This document shows, one piece after another, positions 26,945 to 36,135 of a DNA stretch of 64,000 nt. The notes under the pieces were generated by a model. The model searched no databases and had not been told where the DNA came from. It saw only the letters and a list, made by a program, of their open reading frames with translations. The stretch's first letter is position 1. The number at the start of each line of letters is the position of its first letter. Made by a program: the position numbers and the translations under genes. The DNA is from Companilactobacillus kimchii DSM 13961 = JCM 10707. Its GTDB lineage: Bacteria > Bacillota > Bacilli > Lactobacillales > Lactobacillaceae. The DNA lies in the NCBI RefSeq assembly GCF_001435445.1, contig NZ_AZDH01000017.1, positions 325,713-389,712 on the forward strand. Direction: 5' to 3'.

Positions 26945-27796
26945 TTAATTCTCAACACTTTGTTTCAAAATATTATCAAAACTAGCTCCATAAGTTTCAC
27001 CAAAAAGATTTAAGTGAGCCAATAAGTAATAAGTCTGATGCCAAGGCATCCTTTTCTGCCACCCTTTATCTAACGGATATAGCTCCTGATAACCCCGATA
27101 AAACTCCTCATCAAATCCTCCAAACAAAAGAGTCATGGCAATATCCATTTCGCGATTACCAAAGAAAACATCCGGATCAAATAAAATCGGTTGCTGATTC
27201 TGTTGGAAACCGACATTACCATTCCACAAATCTCCATGCATCAAACTCGGTACAATCGGATGAACTTGGTAATACTCCATTAATTTTTCCTCAAATCGAC
27301 GCATCATTTTATCCCGTTGATCGTTCCACAGGCCTTTTTTTTGCACTTCATTTATCAAAACGTTTAATCGTTGCTGAATATAGAAATCTCCCCAGTTAGC
27401 GCGCCAAGTATTAATTTTAGGATTCTTAGCATTCAAAACGTCATGTCCCAAGCCAAAACGTAGCGAATGACGTTGATGCATCTTAGCCACTAACTGGCCC
27501 AAATTATATTGTGAACCAGTTCCAAAATGAATATAGTTCAAAACAAGATAACCGCTATCACGGAAAGTTCCACTTCGAACAACCTTAGGAGCATTGGCAA
27601 CCGAATTGATCAAGTTAAGACTCTCAACTTCATGATCAAAGAAGCTCTCGTTATTATCAGGCTGAACTTTTAAAAAATACTCACCCGTATCAGCAATTAT
27701 CTTAAAAGCTAAATTTATATCGCCCCCAGAAACAGCTTGGACATCCTCAATTTTGCCCAAATCTAGTTCTTTATACCAACTTTCATCTATCAGCAT
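26945..27796 (-). CDS. Fructosamine kinase-family protein
   Basis: 283-aa protein kinase-fold enzyme of the fructosamine/ketosamine-3-kinase family, which phosphorylates sugars glycated onto amines so that they can be released. Typical elements: GGDINLAF (glycine-rich start), LMHGDLWNGNVG (catalytic loop, H-G-D-x-W-x-G-N) and FDPDVFFGNREMDIAM (metal-binding DP). Start chosen at ATG 27796 with AGAGGG upstream; the longer reading to 27841 has no ribosome binding site. Divergent from the acetyltransferase gene at 27881. Confidence 0.9.
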   Translation of the reverse strand: MLIDESWYKELDLGKIEDVQAVSGGDINLAFKIIADTGEYFLKVQPDNNESFFDHEVESLNLINSVANAPKVVRSGTFRDSGYLVLNYIHFGTGSQYNLGQLVAKMHQRHSLRFGLGHDVLNAKNPKINTWRANWGDFYIQQRLNVLINEVQKKGLWNDQRDKMMRRFEEKLMEYYQVHPIVPSLMHGDLWNGNVGFQQNQQPILFDPDVFFGNREMDIAMTLLFGGFDEEFYRGYQELYPLDKGWQKRMPWHQTYYLLAHLNLFGETYGASFDNILKQSVEN

Positions 27797-27880
27797 TAAT
27801 ATCCCTCTTATTCTTTTAGCTTCTGATATAATGATAATCAATTACTGTATTAATAAGAAAATTCATTACGAGGTACGTTT

Positions 27881-28315
27881 TTGAAAATAAAAATCATTTC
27901 TAAAAGATCCGACGATTTAATAAATCAACTGACAAATATCTGGGAGGCATCTGTTAGAGCCACTCATTCCTTTTTGTCCGAATCATCAATTCAAGAAATC
28001 AAAACATCTTTACCAAAAATTCTACAACAAATCCCTAATTTAATCATCGTAGAGGACGAAAAACCTGTAGCCTTTATGGGAATCTCTCATCAAGAACTCG
28101 AAATGCTTTTCGTTGCTCCGGAATTTCGTGGACACGGTTTAGGTAAGCAATTAATCAACTATGGTATTAAAAATTTTGATGTAAATAAATTGACAGTTAA
28201 CGAACAGAATCCACAGGCTATTGGTTTCTACCAACATCTTGGATTTGAAACTTACCGGAGAACTGAGACTGACGATATGGGCAATCCCTACCCTATTCTG
28301 TATATGAAGAAATAG
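27881..28315 (+). CDS. GNAT-family acetyltransferase
   Basis: 144 aa. The acetyl-CoA loop reads EFRGHGLGKQLINYG and the C-terminal half has the VNEQNPQAIGFYQHLGF pattern typical of YjaB/YiaC-like enzymes. The start codon is TTG at 27881 with ACGAGG 6-8 bases upstream. Substrate unknown. Monocistronic and followed by a strong hairpin. Confidence 0.86.
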   Translation: MKIKIISKRSDDLINQLTNIWEASVRATHSFLSESSIQEIKTSLPKILQQIPNLIIVEDEKPVAFMGISHQELEMLFVAPEFRGHGLGKQLINYGIKNFDVNKLTVNEQNPQAIGFYQHLGFETYRRTETDDMGNPYPILYMKK

Positions 28316-28331
28316 AAAATAATTTGCAACC

Positions 28332-28389
28332 AAAAACGGCACCCGTTTAGAAGGACGTAATTACGTTCATTCTAGACAGATGCCGTTTT
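28332..28389. terminator. Bidirectional terminator
   Basis: Long imperfect stem (AAAACGGCA / TGCCGTTTT, CCGTTTAGAA / TTCTAGAC, with ACGTAATTACGT at the tip). Serves the GNAT gene on plus and the glycerate kinase gene on minus. Confidence 0.88.
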
Positions 28390-28394
28390 AATTT

Positions 28395-29537
28395 TTATTT
28401 AAAATTCTTAATTAAGCGAGCAATATTTTCCGAAACTTGTTGCAAATTCTTATCAGTATCCTGAATAGCCTTTGACAATTCCTCTACACCAGGTACGCAA
28501 GTAAAAATCGCATCGATTCCTAGAGGATAAAGCTCCGATATTTTTTCACCGACAGAACCGGCAATTGCAATAACGGTGGCTTGAGGATTAATAGCCTTAG
28601 TTGCCTTAGCGACACCAATTGGTGTTTTACCAAATTTAGTTTGAAAATCAATTTGACCTTCACCAGTCACTACCACATCAGCATCTTTTACTTTATCTTT
28701 TAAACCTGTATAGTCGACTACTATATCAACTCCCGAACGCATTTCTGAATGGGTGAAGGCTAATAGTCCAGCTCCTAATCCACCAGCAGCGCCAGCACCC
28801 GGGACCTGTTCTAAATCTTTTCCAAGATCTCTCTTTAAAATTTCAGCATAATGCGACAAAGCTTTATCCAAGAATTCGACCATTTCTTCATTAGCGCCCT
28901 TTTGTGGGCCAAAGACATGACTAGCACCATTAGGACCAGTTAACGGATTTGTTACGTCGGATGCAATAATAACTTTCACATCAGATAGTTCCGGTAGCAT
29001 AGCTGATGTATCAATCTTATCTAATTTTTCCAACATGGCTCCACCATATTGAAGTTCTTGACCTTTTTCATCCAATAAATGAGCACCCAATGCCTGAGCC
29101 ATACCAGCTCCACCATCATTAGTAGCGGAACCACCAATTCCAATAATAATGGTTTTAGCACCTTTTTTAATGGCTGATTTAATCAATTCACCAGTTCCAA
29201 AAGTCGTTGTAATATAGGGATTTTGAGTAAATTGGTTAATATATTGGATTCCACTAGCTTCAGCCATTTCAATCACGGCTACTTTGCCATCATCAATCAA
29301 ACCATAGTGAGCTTCTGTCTTATACCCCAAAGGATTAGTCACCTTTTCAGTAATGATTTGTCCATTTTTAGCATCTACTAAAGATTGAACGGTTCCCTCA
29401 CCGCCATCGGCCATTGGCACATCAACAAAATCTGCCTCTGGATAAACTTTAGCGAATCCTTTGTGCATCGCAGTAGCGACTTCCTTAGCTGTTAATGAAT
29501 TTTTATATGAATCTGGAGCCAAAACTATTTTCATCAT
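28395..29537 (-). CDS. glxK: Glycerate kinase, type 1
   Basis: 380-aa GlxK/GarK-family enzyme phosphorylating glycerate to 2- or 3-phosphoglycerate. Recognised by the start VLAPDSYKNSLTAKEVA, the DVPMADGGEGTVQSL block, IGIGGSATNDGGAGMAQALG and the C-terminal VVTGEGQIDFQT. 9 bp after the GntP-family permease on the same strand and divergent from a CdaR regulator, so the three form a glycerate (or sugar acid) uptake and entry module. ATG 29537 with GAGGTGG upstream. Confidence 0.94.
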   Translation of the reverse strand: MMKIVLAPDSYKNSLTAKEVATAMHKGFAKVYPEADFVDVPMADGGEGTVQSLVDAKNGQIITEKVTNPLGYKTEAHYGLIDDGKVAVIEMAEASGIQYINQFTQNPYITTTFGTGELIKSAIKKGAKTIIIGIGGSATNDGGAGMAQALGAHLLDEKGQELQYGGAMLEKLDKIDTSAMLPELSDVKVIIASDVTNPLTGPNGASHVFGPQKGANEEMVEFLDKALSHYAEILKRDLGKDLEQVPGAGAAGGLGAGLLAFTHSEMRSGVDIVVDYTGLKDKVKDADVVVTGEGQIDFQTKFGKTPIGVAKATKAINPQATVIAIAGSVGEKISELYPLGIDAIFTCVPGVEELSKAIQDTDKNLQQVSENIARLIKNFK

Positions 29538-29546
29538 AATCCACCT

Positions 29547-30737
29547 CTAGAACAAATTTCCATACATTAATGTTGCTACAATCGTCATTGAAAGTCCAAC
29601 TAGCATTTCCCACAAAACAACACTCATTCTTTCTTTAAAGTGCATATCAACGGCCTTGGCTGTCACGTGGAAATAGTTACCATGTGGCAATTGATCGATA
29701 ACTGTTGCCCCAGTATGAACCATCGCTGCGGCCATTAAGATACCTGCAATTGGGGCTAAGAAGGTTCCGGAGATTCCAGAGACTTTTACGATCTCAACTA
29801 CCTTTTGTGGTAAATCAGATGCTGAAACTAATCCGGCAATCGCACCGGCACCAATCAAAATCAACACTACATCGGTCATTCGTGCCAATCCACCAGTCAT
29901 ATATTTCAAAAACTTTTTACGTTGTCCCATTGCTAAAGTTCCAATTAAACCGGCGATTGGTAAAATATACATTGCATCTAAATTGAATGAAGCTAAAGCT
30001 TTGATTCCCAAGATATCACCTACAGGAGTGATCAAAAGTAGAATGACAGCCACCAAAGGCGTCACAATTGCTGCCTTCAAACTTGGTAAATCTTTATCCT
30101 CTTTAGTCTCAAACTTGTGATCCGCAGACACGAAGGTTCCTCTATTCTTGATCAATGTTGCTAAAAGCACTGTTACGATTAAACCAACAATTGCCGGTAC
30201 AAAATCTGCAATCATGACTTGTGAAAGCTCAACGTTAAAACCTTTAGCGGCTGCAATCGTATTGGGATTAGGTGAAATGATATTTCCAGCCTTACCACCA
30301 CCAGAAAGAGCTACTAATAATGAAAGTTTACTGTAATGCATCTTCTGCCCTACTTCTAGAGCAATCGGTGCTACTATCAACACAGCCACAGGAATAAAAA
30401 TTCCCACACCTGTTAAAACCATTGTCGATAACGCCAGCGCTAAAATAGCCAGCTTATCACTGAAATGATTGACAATATTAGATGCAATTACATTTGCTGC
30501 ACCTGATTCCATCATTACTCCAGCTAGAACACCCGCCGCAATAACACGGATAATTGTTCCCATAACGCCAGAACTACCTTTGACAATCACATCAGTTGTC
30601 TGTGAAAGATTCATTCCTCCAATTAAACAACCAACAATTGCCCCCAAAATTAACGCATAAATAGGATTAACTCTGAATAAGATCAACCCAATTGCTAAAA
30701 GCAAGCCTAACAAGGCTGCCCACCAAGCAATAACCAT
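29547..30737 (-). CDS. GntP-family permease (glycerate/gluconate type)
   Basis: 396-aa membrane transporter of the GntP group, about eleven spans. Features: N-terminal WAALLGLLLAIGLILFRVNP, a SGGGKAGNIISPNPNTIAAAK segment (quoted in part) and C-terminal HTGATVIDQLPHGNYF. Slightly shorter than E. coli GntP (about 440). Adjacent to glycerate kinase, so glycerate is the most likely substrate. First gene of the unit, divergent from the cdaR-like gene. Confidence 0.9.
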   Translation of the reverse strand: MVIAWWAALLGLLLAIGLILFRVNPIYALILGAIVGCLIGGMNLSQTTDVIVKGSSGVMGTIIRVIAAGVLAGVMMESGAANVIASNIVNHFSDKLAILALALSTMVLTGVGIFIPVAVLIVAPIALEVGQKMHYSKLSLLVALSGGGKAGNIISPNPNTIAAAKGFNVELSQVMIADFVPAIVGLIVTVLLATLIKNRGTFVSADHKFETKEDKDLPSLKAAIVTPLVAVILLLITPVGDILGIKALASFNLDAMYILPIAGLIGTLAMGQRKKFLKYMTGGLARMTDVVLILIGAGAIAGLVSASDLPQKVVEIVKVSGISGTFLAPIAGILMAAAMVHTGATVIDQLPHGNYFHVTAKAVDMHFKERMSVVLWEMLVGLSMTIVATLMYGNLF

Positions 30738-30806
30738 TTTTAAATATCCTCCTCAAAAACACGGTAATTGTTAAATACTGAACAATTATTAACTTTTGTA
30801 TAATAC

Positions 30807-30896
30807 CTTGATAAATTTTCTAAATCAATGTACATTTGCACAAAAATAATTGGATAATATATTAAAAAATAATGTATTTTCTTGATAAATCAATGT
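30807..30896. promoter_or_regulatory. Repeated dyads TTGAT...ATCAATGT in the permease/cdaR gap
   Basis: CTTGATAAA and AAATCAATGT occur at 30807-30831 separated by 6 bases, and fused as CTTGATAAATCAATGT at 30881-30896. Both contain TTGAT and ATCAA arms. They lie between the divergent promoters and are candidate operators for the CdaR-like regulator. Confidence 0.5.
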
Positions 30897-30991
30897 TTTT
30901 AAAATTTAAAATAATGTAAAATATTTATATGCACAAATAACGAATTTAAGCTTTTATGCAACTTTGCTTAATCTTTAACAAGGACAAAATT

Positions 30992-32032
30992 ATGAAATTA
31001 GACCCCAAATTAGCTCAATCCATTGTTGATCGAATGATGGAAAGCATCCCTTATAATATAAATATGATGAACGAAAAAGGTTATATCATTGCTAGTGGTA
31101 ATAAAGATCGTATCAACACTCTCCATATCGGTGCCATTGAAACCATTGAAAGCGGCAAGACCAAACCCATGGTTGAATCATTTGGTAAATTTGGTCAACC
31201 TGGCGTGAACATCCCAGTTGAATTTCAAGGCAAAACAATCGGCGTTATCGGTATCACTGGTGATCCCGAAAAGGTTACTCCTTTAGCTTCTCTACTCAAA
31301 GTATCAACGGAATTATTAATTACTCAAATCAATAGCTCCAAGGCTGAGAATCAACGTAAAGAATCGCTGAATCATTTTCTCTATCAATGGACCACAATCG
31401 ACAACATTTCTGAAAATACTGAATTAAAGTCTCGGGCTCAAGCCTTGAACATTAACCTAGAATTAAAGCGCTACGCTGTTATCCTCGAAACAAATAATCA
31501 ACCAACGATTTTTGAAGGCGACTTCTACTTCAGTAAGACGCCACATCAACAATTGATCATCACTCGTAATACTGAAAATTTAGAAAAGTACTTAGAATTC
31601 AGTCAGTTAAATCAAATCGTGATCGGTATCAGTAATCAAAGTACCAATTTGAAAAGGGCCGTTCAACAAGCAATTGATACTATTAAAGTCGTTTATGAAT
31701 TACAACTAACCGATATTTATTATTATCACCAAATCAGCTTTCTAAATAAATTACTTCAAAGCCAACTCTACTCAGATAAAATTATTAACACTTTTAAAAA
31801 TTTACTTAAAACAAGAGCTGGTAATGAATTAATTGATACCCTCGATTGTTATTTCAGATCAAATGGTAATGTGACCGACACTTCAACTAGATTAAATGTT
31901 CATCGAAACACGACCAATTATCGGTTAAACAAGATCTCCGACTACTTCAATCTTGATTTGCACGATATCACTGACATGCTTGAACTGTATACTAACTACT
32001 TACATTTTAAAAAATACCTTTATGAGCATTAA
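30992..32032 (+). CDS. CdaR-family (sugar diacid) transcription regulator
   Basis: 346-aa activator of the CdaR/SdaR type. N-terminal sugar-diacid recognition domain (about 1-130; SIVDRMMESIPYNINMMNEKG, quoted in part), a central GGDEF-like fold region, and a C-terminal PucR-type helix-turn-helix (TSTRLNVHRNTTNYRLNKI, about 300-318). CdaR in E. coli senses glycerate, galactarate and glucarate; divergent placement from permease and glycerate kinase fits glycerate sensing here. Start is ATG 30992 with AAGGA eight bases before; the longer reading from 30956 lacks a ribosome binding site. Confidence 0.88.
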   Translation: MKLDPKLAQSIVDRMMESIPYNINMMNEKGYIIASGNKDRINTLHIGAIETIESGKTKPMVESFGKFGQPGVNIPVEFQGKTIGVIGITGDPEKVTPLASLLKVSTELLITQINSSKAENQRKESLNHFLYQWTTIDNISENTELKSRAQALNINLELKRYAVILETNNQPTIFEGDFYFSKTPHQQLIITRNTENLEKYLEFSQLNQIVIGISNQSTNLKRAVQQAIDTIKVVYELQLTDIYYYHQISFLNKLLQSQLYSDKIINTFKNLLKTRAGNELIDTLDCYFRSNGNVTDTSTRLNVHRNTTNYRLNKISDYFNLDLHDITDMLELYTNYLHFKKYLYEH

Positions 32033-32125
32033 ATTTTCTTACTATTTATCCCATAACTAGACTTTTTCAAGGATTATGCTTACCATTTTCACGAATACTA
32101 ATAATTAATATTGAGAGGCTTGATA

Positions 32126-32851
32126 ATGGTGTTAATGAACCTTAGTTATCGTACAAATTACTTACATACATACTTTAAGACTTCTGTGGTTATTCCTGAT
32201 ACTAATGAACAAGATTACACAACTGTCTGGTTACTACATGGCTATACTGGTGACAGTACAGCCTGGAGTAAACATGTTTACATCGAAGAAATTGCTCGTA
32301 AATATAATATGGCTATCATCATGCCTGATGGTTTAAATTCTTTTTACTCTGATTCTAAATTTATTCCTTATTATTCTTTCTTTATGGATGAATTTATGCC
32401 TAAAATGCAGAGTATTCTACCTATTTCTAAAGATCCAGCTAAAAATTATATAGTCGGTTCGAGTATGGGTGGCTATGGTGCTTTAAAATTTGCTTTTAGA
32501 AATCCAGATAAATTTGGTAAAGTCGCCGCTCTATCTCCTATTACCGATATTGAACATTTCCGGGATAATCCTAAGTGTCCTATGGCAAAAGATACTTTTA
32601 ACGCAATTTTTGATAGTTCCGAAAATATCGCTAAAAATCAACTGATCAATATCTATAACAATCGTCAACCCAAATTACCTATTTTAACTCTCTGTGGCGA
32701 TATTGATTTTATGCATGAAGATAATGTCATGTTTAAAAACTTCCTATTTATTCATGCCAAAGGTCATTATACTTGGATGCCAGTTGAGGGTGATCACTCT
32801 TGGAAGGTTTGGAGTAAAAATATTCAAAATATTTTTGACTGGTTATCATAG
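32126..32851 (+). CDS. Alpha/beta-hydrolase esterase (esterase D/tributyrin esterase type)
   Basis: 241-aa esterase of the D-family (FrmB/EstA-like). The nucleophile serine is in VGSSMGGYGALK. The oxyanion/strand segment is LLHGYTGDSTAWSKH, the acid Asp likely in LCGDIDFMH and the catalytic His in EGDHSWKVW. No signal peptide, so intracellular, like lactic acid bacterial tributyrin esterases hydrolysing short-chain fatty acid esters. Start is ATG 32126 with GAGAGG seven bases upstream rather than TTG 32111. Monocistronic. Confidence 0.88.
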   Translation: MVLMNLSYRTNYLHTYFKTSVVIPDTNEQDYTTVWLLHGYTGDSTAWSKHVYIEEIARKYNMAIIMPDGLNSFYSDSKFIPYYSFFMDEFMPKMQSILPISKDPAKNYIVGSSMGGYGALKFAFRNPDKFGKVAALSPITDIEHFRDNPKCPMAKDTFNAIFDSSENIAKNQLINIYNNRQPKLPILTLCGDIDFMHEDNVMFKNFLFIHAKGHYTWMPVEGDHSWKVWSKNIQNIFDWLS

Positions 32852-32893
32852 TAGAACAAGATAACATTAAAATTCTTAAAATAATTGATAACA

Positions 32894-32934
32894 AAATACC
32901 AACCAATTTGCCTAATTATTGGTTGGTATTTTTA
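32894..32934 (+). terminator. Terminator of esterase gene
   Basis: AATACCAACCAAT / ATTGGTTGGTATT perfect 13-bp stem followed by TTTTTA. Confidence 0.9.
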
Positions 32935-32998
32935 TATAATATGCAACTATTGTTCTATAATTAATATAATAAAGGCTATTAGAAAGTGAGGCTTTTTT

Positions 32999-33844
32999 AT
33001 GAAATACATTACGTTTAATCATCAAAACACTTCCGCTATCGGTATTGGCACTTGGCATCTTGGCGAAGGCAATCAGGCTCAAACTGAAGCAGAAATGCAG
33101 GCCATCAGATACGGTTTAGATCATGGTATTAACCTAATTGATACCGCCGAAATGTATGGTGAAGGTCTATCTGAATCCTTAGTTGGTAACGTTATGAAAG
33201 ATTATCACCGCGAAGATCTACAATTAATTTCTAAATTCTATCCTTTCCATGCTACGCCAAAATTAATTGAAGCAAGTCTCAAGGCAAGTCTTAAACGGCT
33301 ACAAACTGATTACTTAGATCTCTACCTGCTTCACTGGCGTGGTGACACCCCACTTTCTGAAACAATTTTTGGATTAGAGCAAATGGTTCAGACTGGTCTT
33401 ATTAAAAACTGGGGTGTTTCTAACTTTGACTTGAATGACTTAAAAGAGCTGACTAGTCTGGAAAATGGTCAAAATTGTCGTATCAACGAAGACCTCTATA
33501 ACATTGGCAGTCGTGGAATCGAATATTCAATTTTACCTTGGCAACAAAAGCACAATATGTCTTTTATTGGATATTCACCATTTGGCTCTGATGGTAGTGA
33601 ATACTTAAACATCAAACCAGTTATCAAAGAAATGGCTCAATCTAAAAATATTTCTGTTCACCAATTACTTTTAGCTTGGGTTATTCGAAATCACGACCTT
33701 CTCAGCATCCCTAAAACCGGATCAGTAACACATATGCAAAGTAATCTAGCTGCGATAGATGTTCAATTCACAGCAGATGAATTAAAACTTTTAGACAAAA
33801 ATTATCCTAAACCTACTCAAGAACCATCGCTTGAAACTATTTAA
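32999..33844 (+). CDS. Aldo/keto reductase
   Basis: 281-aa NAD(P)H-dependent reductase with the AKR TIM barrel. The catalytic tetrad is visible: Asp in LIDTAEMYGEG, Tyr in the same motif, Lys in LISKFYP and His in YLLHWRG. The NWGVSNFD signature and the C-terminal SIPKTGSVTHMQSN cofactor loop are present. Substrate not predictable. Own promoter region after the esterase terminator; GTGAGG ribosome binding site. Confidence 0.92.
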   Translation: MKYITFNHQNTSAIGIGTWHLGEGNQAQTEAEMQAIRYGLDHGINLIDTAEMYGEGLSESLVGNVMKDYHREDLQLISKFYPFHATPKLIEASLKASLKRLQTDYLDLYLLHWRGDTPLSETIFGLEQMVQTGLIKNWGVSNFDLNDLKELTSLENGQNCRINEDLYNIGSRGIEYSILPWQQKHNMSFIGYSPFGSDGSEYLNIKPVIKEMAQSKNISVHQLLLAWVIRNHDLLSIPKTGSVTHMQSNLAAIDVQFTADELKLLDKNYPKPTQEPSLETI

Positions 33845-33850
33845 ATCCTT

Positions 33851-33887
33851 AACGTGAGAAAATCATCTTCTCACGTTATTTTTTATT
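33851..33887. terminator. Bidirectional terminator of AKR and rib operon
   Basis: AACGTGAGAA / TTCTCACGTT stem with T-run on plus; its plus end overlaps the ribH stop, and it may also end the rib transcript. Confidence 0.78.
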
Positions 33888-34342
33888 TCTAACTCTAAGT
33901 TAGCCATTTCTACAACATCAACGGCACACTCAGAACCTTTATTCCCAGCTTTACCTCCAGCTCGGTTCAGTGCTTGAGCCATATTTTCAGTGGTCAAAAT
34001 ACCGTACATTACTGGTACTGAACCATTTAGGGAAACCTGACTGACACCTGCAGCCGATTCAGCACAAACATAATCAAAGTGTGCCGTTTCGCCCTTCACA
34101 ACTGCTCCTAAAGCAATAATTCCATCAAATCGACCACTTTCAGATAGTAACTTAACAATTCGAGGAATTTCCATTGCTCCAGGAACTTTGATTACGGTAA
34201 TATTCTGTTTAGCAACATTCAATTGCCATAATTTTTCCTGAGCTCCTTTTAATAACTTGCTTGTCACAATTTCATTGAATTTGGCAACCACGATAGCTAT
34301 CTTTAGCTTCTCGCCATTTAATTGTCCTGTAATTTCTGGCAT
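33863..34342 (-). CDS. ribH: 6,7-dimethyl-8-ribityllumazine synthase
   Basis: Condenses 5-amino-6-ribitylamino-uracil with dihydroxybutanone phosphate. Motifs: VVAKFNEIVTSKLL (substrate pocket), VPGAMEIP and GAVVKGETAHFDYVC with the catalytic His, GILTTENMAQALNRAGG. Start is ATG 34342 (MPEITGQ), 1 bp after the ribBA stop; the longer GTG reading at 34357 coincides with the GTGAGG ribosome binding site. Last gene of ribD-ribE-ribBA-ribH, about 159 aa. Confidence 0.95.
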   Translation of the reverse strand: MPEITGQLNGEKLKIAIVVAKFNEIVTSKLLKGAQEKLWQLNVAKQNITVIKVPGAMEIPRIVKLLSESGRFDGIIALGAVVKGETAHFDYVCAESAAGVSQVSLNGSVPVMYGILTTENMAQALNRAGGKAGNKGSECAVDVVEMANLELEIKNNVRR

Positions 34343-34343
34343 T

Positions 34344-35546
34344 TTATTTAACCTCACTTAATAAATGATGAAATTTTTGTTTCTTAGTTTCTAGATAATG
34401 TTGATCATGAACATTAGGTATCATTTCCAACGGCACGCGATTAACATCAATTCCCATTTGTTGTAGTTGCTCAATTTTATCGGGATTATTAGTTAACAGT
34501 GAAACGGACTTGATTTTCAACTTTCCCAACACAGCCGCTGCAATCCGATAATTTCGTTGATCAGCTGGAAAACCTAATTTTTCATTGGCTTCAACTGTAT
34601 CTAACCCTTGATCCTGCAGTTGATAAGCTCGTAATTTATTTATTAACCCGATTCCTCGGCCCTCTTGATTCAAATAAATCAATGCTCCAGAACCGTTCTC
34701 TTCAATTCTTCGCAAAGCACTTGCTAACTGTTCACCACAATCACAGCGTTCTGAACCTAAGACATCACCAGTGAAACACTCTGAATGAATTCTCATCAAA
34801 ACAGACTTCTGCTGTGTAATTTGACCTTTATAAATTACTAATACCGGTTCATCTTTGAAAGTAAATGACTTCAAACGAAAATGACCATACTTAGTTGGCA
34901 AATCAACATCTGAAACTTCAGTCAAAACATTGTCATCACATGCAAAACGATAATTAACAATATCCGCAATCGTGATTAGAGACATCTCATGCTCCTGGGC
35001 AAAAGTCTTTAATTCTGGTCTACGAGCCATTTTGCCGTCTTCTTTAACAACTTCACAGATATAAGCAACTGGCGACCCTTGAGCTAATTTAGCCAAATCC
35101 ACTGCCGCTTCAGTATGTCCATCACGTTCTAATACACCATCGTCTTTCGCAATTAAGGGGAAAATATGCCCTGGATGATAGAAATCTTCAGGATCATTGG
35201 AAGTCGCCAACTCTTTAAGGGTCTTCGCACGATCAAAAGCTGAAATACCAGTCGTCGTTGTTTTGGCATCTGTACTGATTGTAAAGGCTGTATTAAAAGC
35301 ATCATGCGAATTAGTCATCAAATGTAGACCTAACTTTTTAGCACGATCAGCACTCATTGGCGCGCACAGCAAACCTCTAGCATGTTTAATCATAAAATTA
35401 ACTGTTTCAGGAGTTACAAAATCGGCTAAACCGATCATATCACCCTCGGCTTCACGTTCTGTTGAATCTGCTACAATAATCAACTTGCCTTGCTTTAATT
35501 CCTCAATAGCATGTTCTACTTTTTGAATGGTTGCTTTAATTGTCAT
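34344..35546 (-). CDS. ribBA: Bifunctional DHBP synthase / GTP cyclohydrolase II
   Basis: 400-aa fusion supplying both precursors of riboflavin. N-terminal RibB (1-200) with the acidic loop DSTEREAEGDMIGLAD and YHPGHIFPL; C-terminal RibA (205-400) with the zinc site ECFTGDVLGSERCDCGEQL and LNQEGRGIGL. Overlaps the 3' end of ribE by 11 bp; ATG 35546 has GGGGG seven bases upstream. Controlled by the FMN riboswitch of the operon. Confidence 0.96.
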   Translation of the reverse strand: MTIKATIQKVEHAIEELKQGKLIIVADSTEREAEGDMIGLADFVTPETVNFMIKHARGLLCAPMSADRAKKLGLHLMTNSHDAFNTAFTISTDAKTTTTGISAFDRAKTLKELATSNDPEDFYHPGHIFPLIAKDDGVLERDGHTEAAVDLAKLAQGSPVAYICEVVKEDGKMARRPELKTFAQEHEMSLITIADIVNYRFACDDNVLTEVSDVDLPTKYGHFRLKSFTFKDEPVLVIYKGQITQQKSVLMRIHSECFTGDVLGSERCDCGEQLASALRRIEENGSGALIYLNQEGRGIGLINKLRAYQLQDQGLDTVEANEKLGFPADQRNYRIAAAVLGKLKIKSVSLLTNNPDKIEQLQQMGIDVNRVPLEMIPNVHDQHYLETKKQKFHHLLSEVK

Positions 35547-36135
35547 TTTGATACCCCCGTTGAAATGCTTGATTAATGTATTTTCCTAAAATATCCGTTT
35601 CCAAATTGACCGTTTGTCCAATACTTAAAGCACCTAGGACAGTTTCTTTACTGGTATAAGGAATAATACCAACTTGGAAATCATGTTCAGTTACTTTTAT
35701 CAAAGTCAAACTGACACCGTTGATGGCAATTGAACCCTTTTCAACTAAATCTGGTATGTATTCTGGTGCGATCGAAAAAGTTAGTAAAGTTGAATTTCCA
35801 GCAATTTCTTTCTGAATTAATTTACCTGTTGTATCAACATGTCCTAAGACAAAATGACCACCCATTTCGTCAGCAGGCTTCAATGCTGGCTCCAAATTGA
35901 CCTTCTCATCAGGAGTGAAGTCCGCAATATTGGTTCTTTTAACCGTCTCTGGCATAACTTCAACTTGAAATTGCTGTGCTTCTCGATTCGTAACCGTTAA
36001 ACAGATACCGTCTATCGAAATACTGTCTCCCAAATGAACTGAATCCAAGTGATGTTCAATTGTCAAAATAAAGTTATCCTTAGATTCCTTTATCGCTATC
36101 ACTCGACCAATATCTTTTACTATGCCTGTAAACAT
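35536..36135 (-). CDS. ribE: Riboflavin synthase alpha subunit
   Basis: 199-aa enzyme dismutating two lumazines to riboflavin. Two homologous lumazine-binding barrels: first starts MFTGIVKDIGRV with ISIDGICLTV, second has GHVDTTGKL and IAINGVSLTLI. Start is ATG 36135 (MFTGIV is the invariant N-terminus) with GGAGG eight bases upstream; it overlaps the ribD stop as TGATG. Confidence 0.96.
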   Translation of the reverse strand: MFTGIVKDIGRVIAIKESKDNFILTIEHHLDSVHLGDSISIDGICLTVTNREAQQFQVEVMPETVKRTNIADFTPDEKVNLEPALKPADEMGGHFVLGHVDTTGKLIQKEIAGNSTLLTFSIAPEYIPDLVEKGSIAINGVSLTLIKVTEHDFQVGIIPYTSKETVLGALSIGQTVNLETDILGKYINQAFQRGYQNDN

